Source: Ligaoa zhengdingensis
GTDB taxonomy: Bacteria > Bacillota > Clostridia > Oscillospirales > Ruminococcaceae
Length of the DNA stretch: 12,686 nucleotides
Direction of reading: 5' to 3'
NCBI RefSeq assembly: GCF_014384885.1
Contig: NZ_JACRST010000037.1
Location: forward strand, 1 to 12,686
The translations under genes were made by a program, and so were the position numbers. Below are positions 6,343 through 12,686 of the stretch, piece by piece. Within the stretch, counting starts at the first letter, position 1. Every line of letters starts with the position of its first letter. The notes beneath the pieces are model-generated. The model saw nothing but the letters and a program-made list of their open reading frames with translations. It had not been told where the DNA came from and searched no databases.

Positions 6343-6356
6343 TAAATTATCGTTTA
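6343..6356 (-). repeat. Recombination site D (14-bp repeat, - orientation)
   Basis: TAAATTATCGTTTA on the + strand, five bases after the hsdS stop codon. Read on the minus strand with its flank (6335-6356) it matches 3410-3431 at 21 of 22 bases, including the short Ala-Ala-stop tail. It is the outer limit of the switching region. Confidence 0.9.
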
Positions 6357-6376
6357 CCTGATTTGGAGGTTGTACC

Positions 6377-6736
6377 ATGTTTGATAAAGTTCAGGAGAGC
6401 TTGAAAAAAAGCAAAGACGAGCGCCAGAAAAAGCGTCTTGAAAAGGAACGGGTTCGTCTTGAGAAAGCCGCAGCAGAAGCAGTTCGTGAGAAAGAGCGGC
6501 TTCAACAGGAGGCGGAAAAGATACAGGCTGAAAAAGACCGTCTTCTCTCCCTCGATGATAAGGGGCTTATGGTAGAATTGATTCTGGCAGTGCGAGGTCT
6601 ATACTCACAAATGGAGTACATTCAAAGTCAGCAGGCTTCTTTATCCGAGCGGGTTGACGATATTGAGTCGGACATCTCTTCCATCCGCAGCGATATTTCA
6701 GATTTGGAAAGCAGACTGGGCTCGTCCGATCAGTAA
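6377..6736 (+). CDS. Small coiled-coil protein of unknown function
   Basis: A 119-residue soluble protein with no family I can name. Residues 1-53 form a highly charged Lys/Glu/Arg helix (KKRLEKERVRLEKAAAEA and onward). Residues 54-77 (LDDKGLMVELILAVRGLYSQM) are a more hydrophobic patch that could be a binding surface. Residues 84-115 show clear heptad spacing (LSERVDDIESDISSIRSD, then ISDLESRL), a classic coiled coil. No signal peptide or membrane segment is seen. GGAGG (6365-6369) lies 7 bases before ATG 6377. It sits between hsdS with site D and the DUF262 gene, 23 bases from the latter, so it is probably co-transcribed and may bridge or regulate one of these large proteins (inference). 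Confidence 0.8.
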   Translation: MFDKVQESLKKSKDERQKKRLEKERVRLEKAAAEAVREKERLQQEAEKIQAEKDRLLSLDDKGLMVELILAVRGLYSQMEYIQSQQASLSERVDDIESDISSIRSDISDLESRLGSSDQ

Positions 6737-6759
6737 AACTCAATGAAGGAGGCGCAGAC

Positions 6760-8583
6760 GTGATTATTTCACCACAATCTCTTGATACAAACCTAAGTCA
6801 GCTTTTAGCGGAGGTTAAGTCCGGCTCAATGCAGTTGCCGGAGTTTCAGCGCGACTGGACTTGGGATGATAACCGAATTAGAGGAATTATCGCAAGTTTG
6901 TCGCAAGGCTACCCTATGGGTGCCATTATGCGGCTACAATACGGTAATCCGGACATTCAATTCAAATACCGCACAATTACGGGCGTAAAAGGCGTCTCAG
7001 TAAAGCCGGAGCATTTGATTCTTGATGGACAGCAGCGACTTACTTCCATCTATCAGGCAACATCCTCTAAAGAGCCGGTCTCGACCAAAACAGAAAAAGG
7101 CAAGGCTATTAAGCGTTATTACTATCTCTCAATGGAGAAGTGCCTCGACGATGATGAGGATCGTTTTGATGCAGTCTTGTCTATTCCGGAAGACCGCAAG
7201 ATTAAAGAGAACTTTGACCGGGATGTGAAGCTCGATCTCTCCACCAGAGAATATGAATACGAGAACAAGCTGTTTCCGGTCAATATCGTATTCGACAGCA
7301 ACGCAGTTATGGACTGGTTCATGGGCTACATGACGCACTACGGAATGAAGCCGGAAGCAATGGACGAGTTCAAGCGTTTCCAAGCGAATGTGCTGAATAC
7401 AATTTCCGGGTATAAGCTGCCTGTGATTACACTGGACAAGTCCACGCCGCGAGAGGCAGTGTGCAAGGTGTTTGAGAACGTCAATACTGGCGGTGTTCCT
7501 CTCACGGTGTTTGAGCTTGTTACCGCAACTTATGCCACAAGAGACTTTGACCTGAGAAAAGACTGGGTGCAGTGTCGAAATACAATTTGCGGTTTCGGTG
7601 ACACGCTGAGAACAGACCTGTTCGATGGGATTGATGAGACTACCTTCCTGACAACGGTTTGTCTCTATACAAGCTATTTGAACAAGCAGTCTGGAAAGAC
7701 AAACACAATCTCCTGCAAAAAGAAAGATGTTCTGGGACTTCCTTATGAATCGTACATAGCGAACCGGGATGCAGTGCTGTCAGGTTTCAAAATCGCAAAG
7801 GAGTTTCTTCTTCGGGATCAGTGCGTTTTCCGTCAAAGAGATTTGCCCTATACAACGCAGTTGATTCCACTTGCGGCAATCTGCGCTGTTCTCGGAAAAT
7901 CCAAATGCAATGAGCCAAACACAATCAAAACGCTTTCTCGTTGGTATTGGTGCGGGATTTTGGGTGAGATGTATGGCGGTGCGAACGAAACCCGCTATGC
8001 CTATGACATTGAGGACATGGTTGAAGAGGTCAATGGACGTCCGAATGCAATGCACACGATTAACAGCGCAGTCTTTTCTTCTACGCGGCTGCTGACCCTT
8101 CAAACTCGCTTGAGTGCTGCTTATAAGGGGATTATGGCTCTTCTCTATAAGGAGAAATGCCGTGATTTTATGAATAACACGACGATTGACATTGTGAACA
8201 GTATGCTTGAGTCTCCGGACATTCACCATATCTTCCCGGAAGCATATTGCGAGAAAATGGGCATCAAGCGCGAACGGTATAATTCCATCATTAACAAGAC
8301 CCCGATTCTCCCAGCCACCAACCGCTCGATTGGCGGAAATGCGCCGAGTGAGTATCTGGGGGCAATTCTAAAGAAGGTTGATGGACTGAACGAGGATGAA
8401 CTTCAAGCACGGGTAGAATCGCACTTTATCGACTATTCGGAATTGAAGGCAGATAACTTCAATGGCTACTTCATTGACAGAGCAAAGAGTCTTCTCAATC
8501 TGATTGAAAAGGCAATGAATAAGCCTGTCACTGACAGAGATGCAGAAAATACGCTGGATCAGTTTGGGGCGAGTCTGGCGTAA
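6760..8583 (+). CDS. DUF262/DUF1524-type (GmrSD-like) protein
   Basis: A 607-residue protein with a DUF262 domain at the N-terminus (ParB/GmrS-like NTP-binding fold). Visible family motifs are LPEFQRDWTW at 26-35, ILDGQQRLTSIY at 87-98 and FENVNTGGVPLTVFEL at 238-253. The C-terminus carries an HNH-like DUF1524/GmrD-type nuclease motif, DIHHIFP at 487-493 with supporting Asn residues in SIINKTPILPATNRS. The family includes GmrSD-type modification-dependent restriction enzymes, BrxU and other phage-defence effectors, which cut DNA in an NTP-dependent way; the exact target of this protein is unknown. The start is GTG 6760, 7 bases after AAGGAGG (6746-6752). It ends 17 bases before hsdR, so it is embedded in the type I operon rather than beside it. 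Motifs appear intact. Confidence 0.88.
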   Translation: MIISPQSLDTNLSQLLAEVKSGSMQLPEFQRDWTWDDNRIRGIIASLSQGYPMGAIMRLQYGNPDIQFKYRTITGVKGVSVKPEHLILDGQQRLTSIYQATSSKEPVSTKTEKGKAIKRYYYLSMEKCLDDDEDRFDAVLSIPEDRKIKENFDRDVKLDLSTREYEYENKLFPVNIVFDSNAVMDWFMGYMTHYGMKPEAMDEFKRFQANVLNTISGYKLPVITLDKSTPREAVCKVFENVNTGGVPLTVFELVTATYATRDFDLRKDWVQCRNTICGFGDTLRTDLFDGIDETTFLTTVCLYTSYLNKQSGKTNTISCKKKDVLGLPYESYIANRDAVLSGFKIAKEFLLRDQCVFRQRDLPYTTQLIPLAAICAVLGKSKCNEPNTIKTLSRWYWCGILGEMYGGANETRYAYDIEDMVEEVNGRPNAMHTINSAVFSSTRLLTLQTRLSAAYKGIMALLYKEKCRDFMNNTTIDIVNSMLESPDIHHIFPEAYCEKMGIKRERYNSIINKTPILPATNRSIGGNAPSEYLGAILKKVDGLNEDELQARVESHFIDYSELKADNFNGYFIDRAKSLLNLIEKAMNKPVTDRDAENTLDQFGASLA

Positions 8584-8600
8584 AAGGGAGTGACAAAACT

Positions 8601-11600
8601 ATGGCAGGATATTTTACAGAATCAAATTACGAGAACGCTGTCTTGCAGCTTCTCAATGAAGAACTGGGCTATAACTATATCTATGGACCGGACGTGGAGC
8701 GCGATTATCACTCGCCGCTTTATGAGGATGTTCTGCTACCTTCCTTGCAGCGGATCAACAAGAGCCTGCCTATGGACGCTCTGACGGAGGCAATCTATAA
8801 GCTCAAGAACTTTGAAACCGGAACGCTTTTGCAGAAGAACATGGTCTTTATGGACTACCTCCAAAACGGAGTCCCGGTAAAATACTATGACAAGGGTGAA
8901 GAACGCTCTACCCTTGTTTACCTTGTAGACTTCAAAAATCCTGCCAGTAACGAGTTCACAGTTGCGAATCAATGGACTTTCATTGAGAACTCCGAAAAAA
9001 GACCAGATGTGATTCTCTTTGTCAATGGTCTCCCACTCGTCATTGTGGAGTTGAAGTCTCCGTCCCGCGAAGAAACCGATGCTTCCGCAGCATACCGCCA
9101 GCTCCGGAACTATATGTATGAGATCCCCTCTATGTTCATTTATAATGCGGTATGTGTCATGAGCGACTTGACCACTTCAAAGGCTGGTACAATCACGTCC
9201 GGCGAAGACCGCTTTATGGAGTGGAAAACAACAGACGGCAGCTATGAGAATACGCAACACGCATCATTTGACACATTCTTTGTAGGACTGTTTGAGAAGA
9301 CCCGCTTCCTTGACATCGTGAAAAACTTCATCTGCTTTAATGTGGATGGACAGAATACTTTCAAGATACTCGCCGGGTATCATCAGTATTTCGCAGTCAA
9401 AAAGGCGATTGAGTCTACAAAACACGCAACCGTGACGGACGGTAAGGGTGGCGTCTTCTGGCATACACAGGGCAGCGGAAAATCGTTGTCTATGGTCTTT
9501 TATGCTCATTATCTGCAAGAAGCGTTAGAAAGCCCCACTATCGTTGTCATTACCGACCGTAACGATCTGGACGACCAGCTTTACGGACAATTCGCCCGCT
9601 GCAAGGACTTCCTCCGGCAAACGCCGCAGCACGCTGAGAGCCGCAAGAATCTGAAAGAACTGCTTGCAAACAGACAGGCAAACGGCATAATCTTCACGAC
9701 CATGCAGAAGTTTGAAGAAAGCAACGAAGCTCTTTCGGAGCGTCGGAACATTATCGTGATGGCTGATGAAGCGCATCGTGGGCAATATGGTCTCAATGAG
9801 AAGGTTGTGGTCAAGCAGAAGGACAACGGCGAAGTCGAGGCGAAAACCGTTATCGGCACTGCCCGCATTATAAGAGACACGCTTCCTAATGCGACCTACA
9901 TTGGATTCACCGGAACACCGATCTCCACAAAAGACCGCAGTACACGAGAGGTCTTCGGTGATTACATCGACATCTATGATATGACACAGGCAGTTGAAGA
10001 TGGCGCGACCAGACCCGTCTACTACGAGAGCCGTGTGATTCACCTGAAACTCGACGAGAACACCCTCCATCTGATCGATAATGAGTATGACATTATGGCT
10101 GACAACGCCGATCCGTATGTCATTGAAAAGAGCAAAAAAGAACTTGGTCAGATGGAAGCAATCCTCGGTGCCGACCAGACGATCAATTCCTTGGTAAATG
10201 ACATTCTTGATCATTACGAGAATTACCGTGAGAATATCCTAACCGGCAAGGCGATGATCGTTGCTTATTCGCGTCCCATAGCAATGAAGATTTATAAGCG
10301 CATTCTTGAGCTACGCCCAGCGTGGACGGAAAAGATTGCAGTGGTCATGACGCAAGGCAATAACGATCCCGAAGAATGGCGTGAGATTATCGGCAACAAA
10401 GCTCATAAGGACGATATGGCGCGGAAATTCAAAGACAACAACTCTCCGCTGAAAATCGCCATCGTCGTGGATATGTGGCTGACCGGCTTTGATGTTCCCT
10501 CCCTTGCTACGATGTATGTCTATAAGCCGATGGCTGGACACAACCTGATGCAAGCTATCGCCCGCGTCAATCGTGTCTTCAAAGATAAAGAAGGCGGTTT
10601 GGTTGTCGATTACGTCGGTATTGCGGCTGCACTGAAACAGGCAATGAACGACTATACTGCCAGAGACAAGAAGAACTATGGTGATACAGATGTAAGCAAG
10701 GCTGCATATCCGAAGTTCCTTGAAAAGCTCTCTATTTGCAGAGATTTGTTCCACGGATTCAGTTATGAGAAATTCATGACCGGAAGCGACCTCGACAGGG
10801 CGAAGCTCATCAGCGGCGGAGTGAACTTCATACTCGGCAAGAGTGTTGCAGAGTACGAGCTTCCCGACCATGAGAAGACACAGAATGTGTTTATCAAAGA
10901 AGCCCTGCTTCTCAAGCAGGCACTTTCGCTGTGCAGCAGCTTGGTAGACGAGCAAACTCGCATGGAGGCAGCTTTCTTCGAGTCCGTAAGAACAATGACC
11001 GTGCGCTTGGTTTCAGGCGGTACCGGAAAGAAGTTTACGCTTCCGGAAGTAAATGAGCGCATTAACGAGCTTTTGAAGCACAGCATCAAGAGCGAAGGTG
11101 TTATCAACCTCTTCTCCGATGTCCAGACTGAGTTTTCGTTGTTCGATCCGAAGTTTCTTGAAGAAGTGGCAAACATGAAGGAGAAGAATCTTGCAGTCGA
11201 ACTCCTGAAAAAACTGATTTCCGAACAGGTCTCTGTTTACCGTCGAACAAATATTGTCAAGTCTGAAAAGTTCTCCGAAATCATTCAGAGCGCAATGAAC
11301 CGCTATTTGAACGGAATGCTGACCAACGAGGAAGTCATTCAAGAATTACTCAAGCTGGCGAAAGACATTGCCGCTGCTGCCGCCGAGGGTGAAAAACTCG
11401 GATTGACAGCGGACGAGCTTGCTTTCTATGATGCCCTCACAAAGCCGCAAGCAATCAAGGACTTTTACGAGCATGACGAGCTTATTGCTATCACGAAAGA
11501 ACTGACAGATTTGCTTCGCAAAAACCAGACAATAGACTGGCAAAAGAAAGAGAGCGCAAGAGCTGGAATGCGCCGCCTGGTCAAAAGGTTGCTGAAAAAA

Positions 11601-11690
11601 CACAAATATCCGCCAGAGGGTATGGATGATGCTGTCCAGACTGTCATGAGCCAGTGTGAGATGTGGACGGACAATGTAATGACCGCTTAA
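8601..11690 (+). CDS. hsdR: Type I restriction endonuclease subunit R
   Basis: A 1029-residue HsdR of normal length. The N-terminal PD-(D/E)xK nuclease shows Asp136 (RPDVILF), Glu150 and Lys152 (VELKSP) and the type I QxxxY motif Gln167-Tyr171. The superfamily 2 motor follows: Walker A TQGSGKS (289-295), DEAH (389-392), TGTP (437-440), TGFDVP (628-633) and QAIARVNR (651-658). The remaining 350 residues form the C-terminal helical region that docks to HsdM. It translocates DNA using ATP and cleaves unmethylated DNA far from the recognition site. ATG 8601 is preceded by GGGAG (8586-8590). Unusually, three other genes (recombinase, coiled-coil, DUF262) lie between hsdS and hsdR. All catalytic residues appear present. 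Confidence 0.97.
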   Translation: MAGYFTESNYENAVLQLLNEELGYNYIYGPDVERDYHSPLYEDVLLPSLQRINKSLPMDALTEAIYKLKNFETGTLLQKNMVFMDYLQNGVPVKYYDKGEERSTLVYLVDFKNPASNEFTVANQWTFIENSEKRPDVILFVNGLPLVIVELKSPSREETDASAAYRQLRNYMYEIPSMFIYNAVCVMSDLTTSKAGTITSGEDRFMEWKTTDGSYENTQHASFDTFFVGLFEKTRFLDIVKNFICFNVDGQNTFKILAGYHQYFAVKKAIESTKHATVTDGKGGVFWHTQGSGKSLSMVFYAHYLQEALESPTIVVITDRNDLDDQLYGQFARCKDFLRQTPQHAESRKNLKELLANRQANGIIFTTMQKFEESNEALSERRNIIVMADEAHRGQYGLNEKVVVKQKDNGEVEAKTVIGTARIIRDTLPNATYIGFTGTPISTKDRSTREVFGDYIDIYDMTQAVEDGATRPVYYESRVIHLKLDENTLHLIDNEYDIMADNADPYVIEKSKKELGQMEAILGADQTINSLVNDILDHYENYRENILTGKAMIVAYSRPIAMKIYKRILELRPAWTEKIAVVMTQGNNDPEEWREIIGNKAHKDDMARKFKDNNSPLKIAIVVDMWLTGFDVPSLATMYVYKPMAGHNLMQAIARVNRVFKDKEGGLVVDYVGIAAALKQAMNDYTARDKKNYGDTDVSKAAYPKFLEKLSICRDLFHGFSYEKFMTGSDLDRAKLISGGVNFILGKSVAEYELPDHEKTQNVFIKEALLLKQALSLCSSLVDEQTRMEAAFFESVRTMTVRLVSGGTGKKFTLPEVNERINELLKHSIKSEGVINLFSDVQTEFSLFDPKFLEEVANMKEKNLAVELLKKLISEQVSVYRRTNIVKSEKFSEIIQSAMNRYLNGMLTNEEVIQELLKLAKDIAAAAAEGEKLGLTADELAFYDALTKPQAIKDFYEHDELIAITKELTDLLRKNQTIDWQKKESARAGMRRLVKRLLKKHKYPPEGMDDAVQTVMSQCEMWTDNVMTA

Positions 11691-11715
11691 CTCCCCTACG
11701 AGAAAGGAGTAGATC

Positions 11716-12686
11716 ATGGGCAATTCAGTCATGTTGAATGGAATCGAATATGCCGGAGAACAGATTGCCTACAAAGACAGCACCTATGAGCTTGTGTCAA
11801 AGGTCGCTTACCTGATCGGCGTCCCGCTTCGTATTTTCCAAAATGAACACGAGCCGCCGAAGATAGAGATATACAACCGGCTTGAACAGGATAAAAATGC
11901 CCGTATCATTCGTAATCTATGTATCATCCGCACCGCCATTGAGCGCAACTACCGGAAAATAAATGACATCATGCGAATGGAGTATCGAGGGCTGCTTTCA
12001 ATGCCAGAGATCATCCCGGCTTCCAGTATGCAGCAGCTTTCAAATGACGGAATCAGCTTTATAAAAAAGTCGAGTACAAAGCTCTGCCACCACATTATCG
12101 AGATCAACCGGCTGATTTCAGACCGCATTAACAACTGCAAGAGCCTCTTTCCAATCTGGATTAACTGGGCGTACATAAAAGAGCTGTTCATCATGCCAAA
12201 CGGTTTGACAGAGGACGGAACGAAAGATGCTGCCGATATTTATTACGCCAGTCTCTCCTACTACCCCTATCAAATGTATATCAACTGGGTACCGATGGAC
12301 GAGGGTAATGTCCTCTATAATGATAAGAAGTTTGCTACCCTGCTTTATCAATGGCATTGCGACGCCTTCACGGAATACAGTAAAGTCTCTGATGCAGGGG
12401 CTTTTGTAAAAAACAATATCTACGACTTCATAGATGACAGCGAGAAAACCGTATTGGTGGTGGACTGCGAAAACTCCGACCCGTACAAACTGTGTGCCAC
12501 GCTCAAAAATCTTGATTATGAGGTCATGCAGAAGATTACGGCGATCATTCTCTTTGATGACGTACATACCGCTACGGCATGGCGGATTCTTGAAAACTAC
12601 ACCCGCATCCCCGTTGAACATATCATGATTGAGCGGATCAAGCAGAACAAATCACTGGTAGACATCAAGCTCACCGCAAGAGCCTG
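11716..12686 (+). CDS. NYN/PIN-like nuclease-domain protein, 3' end outside the window
   Basis: A strong AAAGGAG (11703-11709) precedes ATG 11716, and the frame stays open to the last base (323 residues). The first 240 residues are helical, with no family I can name (IRNLCIIRTAIERNYRKIND, DIYYASLSYYPYQMYINW). From about 245 the sequence changes to an alternating beta/alpha pattern that starts with VLVVDCENSDPYKL: Asp250, Glu252 and Asn253 match the first acidic motif of NYN/PIN-like RNases. AIILFDDVHTATAW (276-289) and the acidic Asp316 in SLVDIKLTA fit the next elements of the fold. The remaining catalytic acids would lie beyond the window. Members of this superfamily usually cut RNA. It begins 25 bases after hsdR with no visible terminator between, so it may be the last gene or genes of the operon. 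Function is inferred. Confidence 0.75.
   Translation, partial: MGNSVMLNGIEYAGEQIAYKDSTYELVSKVAYLIGVPLRIFQNEHEPPKIEIYNRLEQDKNARIIRNLCIIRTAIERNYRKINDIMRMEYRGLLSMPEIIPASSMQQLSNDGISFIKKSSTKLCHHIIEINRLISDRINNCKSLFPIWINWAYIKELFIMPNGLTEDGTKDAADIYYASLSYYPYQMYINWVPMDEGNVLYNDKKFATLLYQWHCDAFTEYSKVSDAGAFVKNNIYDFIDDSEKTVLVVDCENSDPYKLCATLKNLDYEVMQKITAIILFDDVHTATAWRILENYTRIPVEHIMIERIKQNKSLVDIKLTARA

Larger units (their letters stand above)
5697..6356. other. Invertible segment C-D carrying the C2 specificity half
   Basis: Bounded by inverted copies of the 14-bp site at 5697-5710 and 6343-6356. In the present orientation C2 is joined to N2. Inversion would end N2 after Asn-Asp-Asn-Leu-Ala-Ala and place C2 on the minus strand, the same form as N1/C1 has now. 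Confidence 0.8.

Noticed and set aside
9525..10214. A 229-codon minus-strand open frame
   Set aside because: Antisense to the helicase core of hsdR; the codons are constrained by the conserved + strand gene and no domain is visible.

Overview
The window is most consistent with a gut-type member of the Firmicutes (class Clostridia). This rests on strong AGGAGG-type ribosome binding sites, moderate base composition, the style of the relaxase at the left edge, and the type I restriction and DUF262 proteins. The assignment is an inference; no 16S rRNA or other taxonomic marker is present.

Layout. Bases 1-918 hold the C-terminal part of a conjugative or mobilisation relaxase, so the locus probably sits on a mobilisable or integrative element. 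A 12-bp perfect hairpin follows, then a promoter with a 12-bp palindrome over its -10 box, and a small XRE-type regulator (1095-1307). From 1377 to the right edge all genes but one silent cassette are on the + strand and closely spaced: hsdM, a half-length hsdS (N1), an inverted 3' half of hsdS (C1, minus strand), a tyrosine recombinase, a complete hsdS (N2-C2), a small coiled-coil protein, a DUF262/HNH-type protein, hsdR, and the start of a protein with a NYN/PIN-like nuclease motif that runs off the window.

The main observation is an inversion system that switches DNA-recognition specificity. The same 14-bp sequence, TAAACGATAATTTA, occurs four times in alternating orientation: A 3410-3423 (+), B 4083-4096 (-), C 5697-5710 (+), D 6343-6356 (-). 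Every copy has the frame in which it encodes Asn-Asp-Asn-Leu in the central conserved region of HsdS. Two N-terminal target-recognition halves (N1, N2) and two C-terminal halves (C1, C2) can therefore be joined in frame in four combinations. In the state sequenced here N1 is cut short after the site (187 aa, ending Leu-Ala-Ala-stop), C1 lies reversed and silent, and N2-C2 is a complete 384-aa subunit behind the recombinase. Inverting A-B would restore a 402-aa N1-C1 subunit next to hsdM.

How the genes may work together: HsdM and HsdS modify DNA at a site set by the HsdS arrangement, and HsdR cleaves unmodified DNA. The recombinase changes the site. The coiled-coil, DUF262 and NYN/PIN-like genes share the operon and may add further defence layers; their role is inferred from position and family only. 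No stretch over 300 bases lacks a gene.
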